Source: Hirudo medicinalis
Taxonomy: Eukaryota > Annelida > Clitellata > Hirudinida > Hirudinidae
Direction: 5' to 3'
Assembly: GCA_011800805.1 (NCBI GenBank)
Contig: MPNW01000016.1
Coordinates: 273,643-337,642, forward strand
Length of the DNA: 64,000 nt
The translations under genes were made by a program, and so were the position numbers. Below are positions 16,516-35,472 of the stretch, piece after piece (positions within the stretch are counted from its first letter, which is position 1; each line of letters opens with the position of its first letter). The notes below the pieces were generated by a model that made no database searches, was not told the DNA's origin, and worked only from the letters and a program-made list of their open reading frames with translations.

Positions 16516-17334
16516 CTAAACAATTAAATAAATGTCGCAAAAAAAATGCACAAGCTAGCCAAATTAATATTCCTGACTTTGAATCTAAGTGAATATCAAC
16601 AATAACTCCTGGTTTCATATTCTTTCGTATTCTTGACAATTAAGATTTAAAACAAAAAGTTCGTTTTGAACTATAAATTTCAGTGTCGTTTAGAAGCTGT
16701 TCGGTTAAACATAAACGGTTTATCATATAGACATTAGTCTCCTTAAATCTTAAATTAACGTTAAGTTAGGATAAGTTAGATCAGATAGCATTTTCCAAAT
16801 CGATAGATTCCAATGTTTATTTATACACTAGATCAAGTTTGAAAAATAGGTAAAAAAATAAATTCTAAGAAATAGATCGAATTTGAGTTTTAAAAAATTT
16901 TTTTGCCTACGATTACCTTTATAATTATTATCGCTTACTCAGTTGACTTTCAACAGATTTCATGATTTTAAAACATTTAAAAGTTACAGAAAATCGTTAA
17001 AAAAACAAATGCAGGATTAAACCGAGTTTAAAGTCTAATTAGATAACCTCAAATCTATTCACGAAACGATAAAATTGAATTATTTTCATTTAGGAATCAA
17101 TCCACTTTAAATTGTACTTTTTCATTTTTTAAGCAGTGACGTAATTATAGATTGATTTCTGCAATCATGTTTTTGTCTTAAGCGAAAATGTGTTGCATTC
17201 AAACTTAGTTAGATAACATCTATTCAATCCAAATTCATTTCCATTTCAAATTCCTCTCTAAAATGTACTTTACAGATTGGATGGACCTTTTATCAAACGC
17301 GCACGTCTAGCTGCTAATTTGAGGATAGAAGTCT
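16516..17334. other. SPT20 5' flank
   Basis: AT-rich and presumably contains the missing SPT20 first exon and promoter. A short ATG-initiated minus-strand stretch near 16970-16940 followed by GTAAGC is a candidate, but its phase does not join the next exon. Confidence 0.3.
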
Positions 17335-17951
17335 GGATGTCAGTGCTCTAAAAAAATTGCCGGACCCCTGGGCATCAAAGCCTGGACATTGTTGTTGTGT
17401 TCCTCCAGCGTAGATCCAGTCACAATGACATCATCTAAATATGCTGCACAACCTTCAAGTCCTGTGATCATCCGATCCATGGCTTCTTGAAAAATGCCAG
17501 GTGATTCCGAAGGGTAGTCTATGGTACTGGAACAGGCCTTTGTGAGTGTTGATTGTCACCAGTTCCTTCGACTCGTCTTCAACTTTCATCTGCAGGTATG
17601 CATCAGCAAAGTCAATCTGAGAAACCATGCGCCTTGGTTCAGACGAGCAAAGATTTCACCGGATGTTGGCAGGGGATGTCGATGCATCTCTAATGCTTCG
17701 TTGAGTCCTATCTTGAAATCAGCGCAGATCCTGACTGATCCGTTCTTCTTTGCAACTATAACAATAGGTGCAACCCAATTACTGTCCACTTTCTTCAGAA
17801 CTCCTTGTTGCACCGGACGTTCCAGCTCTGCATTCACTGCTTCTTCCCGAGCAAATAGAATCTTTGTCGGCAGAAGATTGGACGTGTGCCCTATTTGACT
17901 AAGCTGCGCCTTCGTTTTGCATTTCCCCAACTCCTCTCTGATCTCACCCAC
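17335..17951 (-). mobile_element. Degenerate Ty3/gypsy-type retrotransposon, RT fragment
   Basis: The minus strand encodes the start of a Ty3/gypsy reverse transcriptase: a VLKKVDSNWVAPIVIVAKK block, then SVRICADFK and HRHPLPTSGEIFARL, then further on an LVTINTHKGLFQYHRLPFG block and the catalytic YLDD followed by VIVTG. These lie in three different frames with at least one in-frame stop, so the copy is inactive. No LTRs, integrase or gag are visible nearby. It lies upstream of SPT20. Confidence 0.82.
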
Positions 17952-17984
17952 AACAACAAGTTATGAATGCGCGTGACCTAGGAG

Positions 17985-18560
17985 AGAATTGAATATTAGA
18001 GTGGATATTTTACAGTCTTTGGCAAATGCATAGAGTGACGTGGTCATATTTTCTTTTATTGTGGATGATCTTTGCAGCTGCATTGATGAGACGCTGAAGC
18101 TGCTTGAGGTCACAGGGAGGTAAACCAGCCAGAGATGAGTTGCCGCAGTTAATCTTTGAGAACCAAAGATGTTATATGAAGCTTCCGGGCATCAATTGAG
18201 AGTGGCAACCTCCCTGCGAATCTCCCTGAGAGATGCATAACAGGAACGAGTAGTTTCGAAAGGTATGAATGGCCTGGTCATAGAAAAGTCTGCATCCAGC
18301 CAGACTCCCAAGTTGCGGACGGGCTTTACTGGCTGGATCAGGTCGGAACAAATAATCGGCTTGGAATAGAGTTCAGTTGCACGTCGGCCGAAGGAGCACC
18401 ACATTACCTCAGCTTTGCTGGCATTCAATTTGAGACGATTGCCGAACATCCATTCGCAATAGTTTTTGTGACAAAACGTGACAATGGGCAGGGGTGGGGG
18501 GTAAAAAATAAGCCAAAATTGCATGAAGTCATTTATGGACAACCCTATAGAAGTGATCAA
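17985..18560 (-). mobile_element. Non-LTR (LINE, L2/CR1-like) RT C-terminal fragment
   Basis: The minus strand carries the C-terminal part of a LINE reverse transcriptase: NRLKLNASKAEVMW, then PVRNLGVWLDADFSM, then RSCYASLREIR, all typical of the region after the catalytic centre in L2/CR1/jockey elements. It continues after a frame change into LQRLINAAAKIIHN. The 5' half and the 3' tail are absent, so this is a dead fragment, adjacent to the Ty3/gypsy relic. Confidence 0.8.
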
Positions 18561-18595
18561 ATACAGACTGTAGTGAGTGATTGAGCAAATTTTTC

Positions 18596-18623
18596 ATTAT
18601 CATCATCGTCGTCGTCGTCATCA
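18596..18623. repeat. CAT/CGT trinucleotide microsatellite
   Basis: A short run of ATC/GTC-type trinucleotides (cat cat cat cgt cgt cgt cgt cat). No coding context. Confidence 0.7.
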
Positions 18624-19279
18624 CAGCACAAATTGTTTTTAATTAATACAATTGCAAGGATTCCTTAGTGGTTTTCTGCATAAAGAATGAAATCCATTTG
18701 AACACCTTTGCAATTGCGGTCGGGTTATTAAATAAGGTTTTGTTTTTATTCATTTTTTAAACTCTCATTCGATTCGAAGATTTGATTCTTTAATGACGAC
18801 ACAAATCTTTTACCTCCAATCCGTGTCTAAAAGTGGGAGGCAAAAAATTTTTAAGCATGAATTTATTTGTTAAGATTTAAATGTTGCCTTAAACTTGAAG
18901 CTAAACACACTCAAAATTTAGGATTCTCTCAAATAAAACATGTCTTCAGATAACATTTGAACAAACTTTCCGAAGGGAAGATATTATTCTTTGAATTTCT
19001 TTCAGATAAAAATTAGTTTTAGATAACCAGTAAATAACATATGTGTAGTAAATTATAATTTGATGGTTCATCTCGAGTATGTCGGCGCTTCTGCATGATG
19101 TTTACCTGGATTACTTTAAACCTGTGATGACTAATTGAGTTTATTGGGTTCCAAAATATAGGAAAAATATTTGACTTTTAATAAAGACGTAACCAAATTA
19201 ATTACGATTTATCCGCTAGTTTTACGTTAAAAGATCAAGATTTTCGCAAAAAATTGTGATTTATCATCATGAAAGCCAA
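18624..19279. other. Shroom 5' flank
   Basis: About 650 bp with no exon recognised. The Shroom reading frame is closed upstream by a TAG at 19217, so the first coding ATG is 19280 unless a distant upstream exon splices in. Confidence 0.35.
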
Positions 19280-22200
19280 ATGGAAACCTCATCCATGAAG
19301 AAAAATAAATCTGTGCCAAATCTTAAAGTTTCGAAACAAAATAGTCAGATCTTCTTTTCAACAATAGAAGAGACAAACAAGCGAACATTGTTTAAAAATA
19401 TATTTGGAGCAAAAAGTAAAGACACCAAAGGCAATGATTCCTCGGATCAAGCATCTCAAAAAAATCTTACTACACAGAAAACTGATTATCATTCATGTAG
19501 GAACTTAAATAAATTTATGTCCGAACCAGTTGGGATTACTTTTGAAGATGATAGTGATAAACATGTTTCAATTTTTAAAAAGATTTCTCTCAGATTAAGT
19601 GGCTCAAAGAAAAATAAACAAAAGCTACGAGGCAAAGACAATTTTGATGTTATTAAAGATATGAGAACATTAAGCCAGCAGAATTTGAACAGTGAAAACA
19701 CATTTGATGAAAAGATAGGAACTGAAGATGACCACGAAGAATCTGAGATATTTCCCAACCCACACGGATTTGTGAGACAAAGAAAGGCACAGATGTCGAT
19801 GAGAAAAGCATTTGGAATATATGAAGGTAGTGAACAATTCCATGATGATGGAAATAATGATCTTAGTTTTCAAAAATATGAAAGACTTAGTGATGATGGA
19901 TACCTAAAGCAGCTTCAAGAACTTGTTAAGAGTGATGATTCCAAATTAAGAGATGATAGCTTCTCAACTACAAAAAGTAAAGCTTTTGTAAATGATCCAA
20001 ACTCAGAAATGTATCTCTCAGAGAAGGTTTGTAATTTCAATATAATATACATTTATATATGTAAGATGAAGATATAACTTTTTTAGGCATAAAGGTGGAG
20101 GCTACTTTTAAAATATTTTATTAAACTTAAAAATAACATCTGGACTGTGGTTAAATGAGCAGTCAGATTTGTTTTGTTGTTTGTTATGTTATACTTCTTT
20201 TCTATTGCTTGGCAATGAATTTTATGTTAAACATTACAATTGAAATTCTGGTTAATAATAATAAATTTGTGGCAAAATTTGAATAGTTATTTATCTCTTT
20301 AAAAAATTTATCATACTTTAAAGTATGAATTTAAAGAAAGAATTTTACATATTTTGTACTTATTTGCAATGCCCAGGTAACACAAGATGTCAATTCATCT
20401 TCTGACATGTTAGACTTTTTGTGATTATTTTGTTAATTACATAATATTATTTCTGATGACTTCTTTCTGAATGTTGTGGTGCGATTAATTTTTTTTTAGA
20501 AATCCACTACCATCCAAAGTTAAAGGTTCGGATAATGCGATCCATTCATGTCTTGAGAAAAGTTGCAGTGGCTTGCTGAAAGATAATGAAAATTTGTGCT
20601 ATGATGCTACTCTCAAACCTGATCTCTATGCAAATCAGCTAAGAGAACAAGCTAGAAGACTTTCATTATCAAAAAGCTCAGGTCTTTTTATTAAAAAACA
20701 GAATAAAAGTGGTATCAACAGAGGTGAATCACTCGATTCAGAAAACACTCAAGTGACTAGAGAAGCATTGCAGCTCATCTGTGTAAAAAATACAGATAGC
20801 TATCAGTTAAATGAGTTAGGAATTCCAAATGAAATTCAAAGTTCTGATTATTTAAAATCCCAAAATGATTTTGGCTCAGGTGGAATTTGTAGCCAACCAA
20901 ACCCTCCTTTAAATGATACTTCTTCAAGAGAGGAAACAAGTCCTCAATTTAAATCTATGAATCCAAATATGGACACCAGCTGTACACATTTTCTTTCTGC
21001 AGCAGATGGTATACACTCAAGAGCACAAAGTTCTTCAAAGCATTTTGAACCTGATTCTAGCAGGTTTTGTACTACCAGTGGATTCCATGCAAATCAATTA
21101 TCTGAGTCTTATATCTCCAAGTAATTGGGTTCTTCTTTTGTAATCAGAAAGCAATCTCACTTAATCTTAAGATTTCTAGGAGAACATTTTTTTCAAAAAA
21201 CATTATTTCCTTTTGAATATGTCCTGAGAATCATGAACATCTCAAAGAAAAATTACTATGTAACATTTGCCTGTGACTAAACTTGAATTTTTTTGATATA
21301 TTTCAATGATATTGTGTTCCAAATCAAAGACACTTATCTTTTTTGCAGTCAAATGTCTGAATCTGCTCATGATGAAGTCTTTCATTCTGAAACATCTAGC
21401 AGCAAGTCTACTTTTTTGAATAAAAAGTTTGCACCGGTTTCATTCAAGCCAGGTGGTTCATACTCTTCAAAGATTACAAACAATCCAACATTACCAACTT
21501 GGAATTCAAGTGAACGCAATATTTCTTCAAAAACAAGGAGAAAACGTCATCCTGTGCAAACTGAGGAGTGTTTTTCTAACACTAATACTGAAAATTCATC
21601 CTTTGTATCACCTACTGAATTACAAATTGATATTTCAAAAGACAGTTATGTTCAGCCTCATGCACCATTTAAGGACAAAATATCAAAGAATCCATCCAAA
21701 GGAGCTGGCATAGAGATTGTGAAATCTTTTGAACCGAAGAATAACAAAATAAGAAGGATGTCCGTTGAAAAAAGAGGAAAATTTTTGGAAGAAAAAGAAT
21801 GTGAAGAATTTGCAATTACACTGGCCGAGAAGTTGAAGCTTGTCGATCCACAATTATCAAATATTCTTTCAACCAAGCACAAATCCATTCTAGATCATGT
21901 TCCCACATTGACAAATGTTTGCTATTGCCCAAATGATAATGAAGATTCTTTACAAATCGCAGAAGTGAGAGCTATGAGGTAATTTATTACAATTCCAACT
22001 ACTTTTAAATTTACTAACTTTAATCATTTTGTTACACATAATTCTCTATTGCCAGTCACAATAAGATCTCCAAACCTAAAGCAAAAAATTTTTTGGTCAC
22101 TGTTGATCAGGAAAAGGTTGAAATTGATTTGATTAGTGTTTAAAGAATTTACTAAGAATTATTATAATAGGTATAAAAAGAAACATTTGAAGTCATTTTT

Positions 22201-22979
22201 TTTGTGCTTATGCAGGATGAGATGGAAAATATGCTTGTGAAGAAAATTGAGGTTCTTTGTCAGGAGAAAACTTCATTAGAAAGAAAAATTGTGAAAAATA
22301 ATGATTTTGGAAAAGAGGTTGGTTTTATATATATATATAACTTTTACACAAATGAAGATCGAGAAGGCTTAATTTTCCAGACTGGGTAGCTTTATTGATT
22401 TGTTTTCTTATTCACAGGTTTCTGAGAGCTTGTCTGATTACCTTGACTCCAAACAAGTTGAAAAGTTTTTGTCATTGGCTCAGGAGGCAGAGAAAGTGAT
22501 GAAACTCATTCTTAAATTGTCAAATATGTTAGCAAGAGCTGAAGAGTCTTACCTTAAGTTGCCTCACAACTCCACAGATAAAGAAAAGGTTTATTATACG
22601 ACATTTAATTTAATATTAAATGAATTTTTTTTCAATAATTTGGTAATTTATAATGATGGGGACTTTGATATATTTTATTGTTATAATTTTAAAAATAATT
22701 TAGGCCATCTTGCACAACAAGGCAGAAAGTTTAAAACTAAAACTGAATGAAGCAAAATTAATCAAGGAAAGTGTTGATAGCAAATATGAACAGATCCTAT
22801 CTGTCTTCCATGTCCGTCTACCCAGCAGTGTCACTAAGAACTTTGATGATTTTCTGAGTGTAAAAAATCTACTCATGATAGACTTGGAGGAACTAAGCAA
22901 TGAAATCTGTTTGACACAGACACAACTTCATTCCTTAAGAAGTACAATGATAAAAAACAGTGTTGGTACAACTTGCTGA
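19280..22979 (+). CDS. shroom: Shroom-family actin/ROCK-binding protein (ASD2 domain)
   Basis: Eight exons: 19280-20026, 20377-20420, 20500-21120, 21349-21978, 22056-22116, 22216-22317, 22418-22588, 22704-22979. Phases all agree and sum to 2652 nt, 883 residues. The last four exons encode the Shroom ASD2 coiled coil: LVKKIEVLCQEKTSLERKI, YLDSKQVEKFLSL, KLILKLSNMLARAEESYLKL, then KLKLNEAKLIKESVDSKYEQ and FLSVKNLLMIDLEELSNEI, matching the ASD2 pattern (LARVE, LKEN, DY.HF.KMKSALI). ASD2 binds Rho-kinase and recruits it to apical actin to drive apical constriction. The roughly 640 N-terminal residues are low-complexity, Ser/Lys-rich and polar. No PDZ domain is encoded in the window, as in short Shroom forms of other invertebrates; an upstream PDZ exon cannot be excluded. 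The short 44-nt exon 2 is needed to keep phase. Confidence 0.88.
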
Positions 22980-25830
22980 TCAGTATGAAAATAGCATAAA
23001 TATGTTTGCACTCATGTGATAAACTTTTTTAATTGTACTTTATCATTGATATATTTGTTCCTTTGAAAATTGTATTGCGTATTGGTAAGTTATAATCGAC
23101 ATCATGAGTTAAGTAGGGGTGTGTGTTGGCTCAGGGTTTGCATTCATTTGCAAGTGACGGTAAAAGCAACAGTCGTTCGAAACACAGCTCAAAATGTCAC
23201 AAAGCGCCTCCGGGAGACGGCGCTATATAAATGGTCTAAGCGCCCCTGATGCTTAAGCTTATGGCGCTATACAAATTCACTTATTGTTGTTATTATAACA
23301 ATTTAGCAGGATATTTATTAGATCATTTTAGCAGGATGAATAATTTTTAGTAATCAGAAAAACTATTAAGCACATTTAAATTTTAGTCTCTAATTTCATT
23401 TATTGTACATTTACATGGTTAATTCAAGTTTAATGCATACTTTTTATGCAAAAGTGCTTTGACAAGGCATTCTATTCCCCTTAATTCAAATAATTTTTTG
23501 TCTCTTGAGTGGACCTATCCATCTAAGAGAGTACTTAGTCTTTTCTCAGTGTTTTGCCATGCAAGCTCATTTGTTTAACTTTTTAACAATTGCAATAAAA
23601 AATATCGTTAATGAATTAATCATTGCTCCGTGCCCCTATTTACTTGGTTTTGCAATGTGTCGTCGCCGACATAAGCATATCCAGCCAAGGTAAGCGGTTT
23701 GGATAATGGTTTATGAAATCCAAAGTAGACATGTGCTTGAGATTTCCAGTTTTATTATTGTTCTCTACTTAGGTTTCCTGGAATTGAAGTTGGACAGAGG
23801 ATACCCAAAACGCATATACTATCAATTCCCTATTTTATTATAACCTACTTGCATTTTTGGAATGGAGTATGGTAAAGTAATACGACAAAATTTGTAATGA
23901 AGTTAAACAGCTGTTGCTTATTCAAAAAAATGATACTTGCACTTGTATTGTACCCTCGCATCAATCTCCAGCATCGGAAGCTCCCAAAACTCTTAGTATA
24001 ATAGCGCTTCATCCTGAAGCTGAAATAACTGGAGCTTTCTAGACCAATTAGCAGTTAGTAAATCAAATCTGTTACATTGCGCAAGCAGTGGAAAAATCCG
24101 TTCCCATCGCAGCTAATGTGAAAATATTTGGCGTTTCGTATGGTACACTTTGCAAAGATAATTGCACACATTATAATAAGTAATCATCTAATTTAATATG
24201 AAATTATCTATTGCAATAAGTAATCATCTATTTTTATACATATTTAACTTTTGTAATTATTTATAATTTAGCACATGTTCAATTTAATAACTAATACAAT
24301 ATGTTGTAGTAGTTATAACTTTATTAATTATTTAAGTTTATTTGTGGATCTAGTAAAGTGTTTCTTATTTTGTAATCTGGCATTAATGAAATGTTTTATT
24401 AATTCTTCGTTTTACTTGACCATGGCTTTCGTTGGGTCACGTGAACAAATGTCGCTTTAAATTTGTTTTGTTTTTATGTACAAAATTTTTAAGGAATTGT
24501 GGTAATGCTTCTGCGTTTATTGATTTGGACCTAATTGGATATTTCAAATGTTATTCACGGAATTTTTGAATCACACTTTTCTAACGGAATTTCACTAGTT
24601 TCATGGAATTAAGGCTTAATAGCTTGGGCGGCTATGAATCAGTTACCTACCATTGGCCTTACGTGAGTTTATGTTTTTACTTTTCGCTTGTAGAGAAATT
24701 TTTCTATCATGGGGTTTTGCACCCATAACGTCTTGTCGTTATTCAGCACATTGGCTGTTATGTGACGACAGTCACATAGGCAACACTTTAGTCGAAACAT
24801 CTCAAAGATTCTTTGCATTTTAAGGTCAACGGATAAGGAATCATATAATAATGCTCCTTGAACATTTTTTTCTTAAGGTAAAATATTACTTAATGAGAAA
24901 CATAATTAAAAGAAATAATTGTTTTGCTGGCTTAACTGAGATGTGTTTGGCATTCAAACAGAATGTGACTGAGATTTTTAATGATAAATTAATGGTTAAA
25001 AAACTAATGGTTAAGTCAAACAGAAAATAATATAGTGAATAAAGTCTAATAAACAAAGTCCAAAGGGAAGGGACAATGCATTCCAAGTAGTTAAACTGCC
25101 CATTTATTTTTGCAGAATTATGATGGGTCAAGCGATCACAACAGAAATGAAATGAGTTAATGGTAATTAAATGGGAATCATGTTTATGAGGGGTTGAGTA
25201 ATTGCTGGACAACATAGATTTTAAATAAACAAGTATGAGGTAGCATAGCAAGTAGAAGAAGTAGGAATCCTTGAGAAATTTCTGGGTTCTGAACAGCATA
25301 CTGAGTTAAAATTTATGTTGAATTTGAAGAAATCAGGCTGGTATAAAGATCAATTATGAATATTGTGAGAACATATTAGTTTTAAATAAAGTATCACCAC
25401 ATCTGCAACATTTGGATTGCAAAGCTTATGTGTAAATAATCCAATTTGCACACAGTTAATTTGGTAAATAGTAATTATATTTTGAAGGAGGTTGGTGAAA
25501 AATATCACATAAAATTATTTACCTTTGTTTGTTCAACTGAGGATATTTCATAATATTTTGCTGTGATTTTTGTGCTTATTTGTTATTATATTACTACTAG
25601 CTTATTTTGGATTTCCTGATGGAAATCCAGCAAAAGTTTATTTCAGCATTAAGACATGAAATCGTGCAACAGAAATATAATTGACTTTATTAATTATTAT
25701 GTCTTCATTGTCATGTTTTTTTTATTACATGGATGCTATTGTTTCCATTCTAACATGAAACTCTTTTAACATTCTTATTTATGCTCAAACTTATGTGTTA
25801 TTTTTATTATATGACTGGATTTATTTGCAG
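22980..25830. other. Spacer between Shroom and DOT1L
   Basis: AT-rich. It holds the Shroom 3' UTR, one SINE copy (about 23117-23299), and presumably the DOT1L promoter and initiator exon, which I could not locate. Several ORFs of 60 to 137 codons here match no family. Confidence 0.4.
23117..23299 (+). repeat. tRNA-derived SINE, copy 1
   Basis: Contains an A-box-like TTGGCTCAGGG, a B-box-like GTTCGAAAC, then the family's paired GGCGCTATATAAATGG and GGCGCTATACAAATTC segments, ending in a short ATT-rich tail. It aligns by eye with the copies at 28431, 36172, 49609 and 62300. Confidence 0.8.
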
Positions 25831-33463
<7,633 letters not shown>

Positions 33464-34529
33464 TTGGCAGTTGATTTATTTTCAATAAGCAAGTTCCAGA
33501 AGTTTGTTTTGAAAGTATTATTTGCCTTCACCTGTGCTCAAGTTTTTGTCTGCACATTTCGAGTCATATCACACATAACATGTTTTTGTAACTACATGGT
33601 ATGTAGCTGTAGATCTATTTATATGAAATATTTGCGGATTTTATGTAATTTTTGAAGTGTTTTTAAGTGAATGTTTTTATACATTTCTATTTATTGGAGT
33701 CAGCAACAGGAAATGCTCTTATTTTGTGGTGTGGCTGAATTTGTATCTTAAGTTGTTGCATAAAAATGTTTCCCAATGTCTTCCTGGTGTTTCATTAAAG
33801 ATAATTTTTGTGACAAAAAGTAATTAAACAGTTAATGGGTCGTCTGTCTCGAATGTGGGCTGCTACCGTGTTTAAGTTTCAATGCAATGCTATGTAAAGC
33901 GGAGATCAGTGAAACGAAATTGCTAGTTAGTGTGAGGTTTATTTATTGGAGATGAAAGGGTCACCCTAGCCAATTAAACAAAATATATTAAAACGAGTGT
34001 TATTGCGGGGGCGGTTCGAAAAAAGTGTTGTTGGTCAGACCAGTCGAATTTCGGTGGTGCTGGTTGCTAACGATCAAGTCGCAAAGTAGTTTTCGGGGAT
34101 AGCGGAAACTATGCCTCTCTGCATCAGTCCGGAGAGCCCTAATTAACATTAATGTTCTAATCAGCGAAGGATTCTTTTAACCAACCCGGGCTACCTTAAA
34201 AATGCCGTCGAAGTTCCAGAAAAAGCTGTAATAGGTAGTTTCGACAGCGGTTGTTCTCTCCATCAGTGGTCTTTAAGATCTTATGGAAAACGCTCTAATC
34301 AAAATCAGATTGACTAGATTTAAAATAATTTAAGAGCACATCGTTATGCCTGGAAAGGTGAAAAACGAACTATAGTTATAGCAATTATAATTGCAAAGTG
34401 GATGCAGCATATAACGTAACATTAATTTATAGTGGTTTAAGTAGACTGTGTGATAAATCACTCCTATTTAATTCAATATCCAAATTTCGATAGTCCTATT
34501 TTAAATAGATTATATATATTCTATTATAT
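33464..34529. other. DOT1L 3' flank
   Basis: About 1 kb including the DOT1L 3' UTR. An ATTAAA at about 33794 is a possible poly(A) signal. The more GC-rich segment around 34000-34260 is not recognised. Confidence 0.4.
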
Positions 34530-34691
34530 ATATATTGTCTCTCATCAAGCTTGTTCCACAGATTAACTACTCTCGTGCTAAAGTAATTACCCTTCAGAGT
34601 ACCCGTTGCTTGCCTATATAGCTTGCATTCATATCCTGCAGGAACTGCTTTTGATGGGCTCAAAAAAATGTTCAGGCGGTAAATCTCTTAA

Positions 34692-35153
34692 CCCTTGGAT
34701 GCCTAAGGTGACACAACTTCCAGTTTTAGCTGAGGGGGGTACACGTGTACCCCGAAACATTTATGGTTACTGAGCATCAACCGAAAGTTTGTTAATAAAA
34801 CTAATTTACCTGTNNNNNNNNNNNNNNNNNNNNNNNNNNNNNNNNNNNNNNNNNNNNNNNNNNNNNNNNNNNNNNNNNNNNNNNNNNNNNNNNNNNNNNN
34901 NNNNNNNNNNNNNNNNNNNNNNNNNNNNNNNNNNNNNNNNNNNNNNNNNNNNNNNNNNNNNNNNNNNNNNNNNNNNNNNNNNNNNNNNNNNNNNNNNNNN
35001 NNNNNNNNNNNNNNNNNNNNNNNNNNNNNNNNNCAAACACATGTTGAAGATAATTCTCACAAAAATTCAGGACAAAATTTCTAAAAGTGATTCTAGGATT
35101 TCAAAAAAGGAAACTCTGGGGTACAATTGTACCCCCCCTTAGGCATCCAAGGG
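34692..35153. mobile_element. piggyBac-like MITE (TTAA-flanked, inverted repeats)
   Basis: Left end CCCTTGGATGCCTAAGG at 34692 is matched in inverted orientation at the right end, finishing at 35153. Both sides are flanked by TTAA (34688-34691 and 35154-35157), the hallmark of piggyBac-type insertion. Each end carries a perfect 18-bp palindrome just inside: 34736-34753 and 35118-35135, of the form GGGGTACANNTGTACCCC. The middle contains the 220-base assembly gap, so any internal gene cannot be excluded, but at 462 bp the element is non-autonomous if the gap length is right. Confidence 0.85.
34814..35033. other. Assembly gap (220 N)
   Basis: A run of 220 N lies inside the MITE, probably because the repeat could not be assembled. 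Confidence 0.99.
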
Positions 35154-35472
35154 TTAAGAGATGGAATTCCTGTTAATATCTTAAACGTTTTTATGAGATC
35201 ACCTCTACTTCTCCTTATTTCTGGGTTTGTTAATTTGCCCCTTATTAATCTCTCCTCATAACTCAAATTTCTTAGACCCTTAATCATCCTTGTTCTTCTC
35301 TGCACTCTTATAAAAGAAGTATCTAATCATTGTTAGATGTTTTATCGATATTAACTTTATTTTATTTATGTTAAAACTTGAAGCCTTATTCAAGCTTCAC
35401 TAAAGTTCTTGAACTTGTGTAATATTAGTTAACTTTTACTGTGCGGGCCGTTTTAGAATTTAAAAACACGGG

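Larger units (their letters stand above)
34530..35310 (-). mobile_element. LINE RT C-terminal fragment, split by a MITE
   Basis: The minus strand at 35310-35158 encodes RRTRMIKGLRNLSYEERL then RGDLIKTFKILTGI, and at about 34690-34530 YECKLYRQATGTLKGNYFS then VVNLWNKLDE. Together these are the typical C-terminal end of CR1/jockey-type reverse transcriptases. The two halves are separated by the inverted-repeat element at 34692-35153. The copy is truncated at its 5' side and is not functional. Confidence 0.8.

Noticed and set aside
24886..25299. Minus-strand 137-codon ORF
   Set aside because: Low-complexity Leu/Phe/Ser composition in AT-rich spacer; no homology recognised.
34789..35142. Reading frames of 79 to 117 codons across the N gap
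   Set aside because: They consist almost wholly of unknown bases; no real coding evidence.
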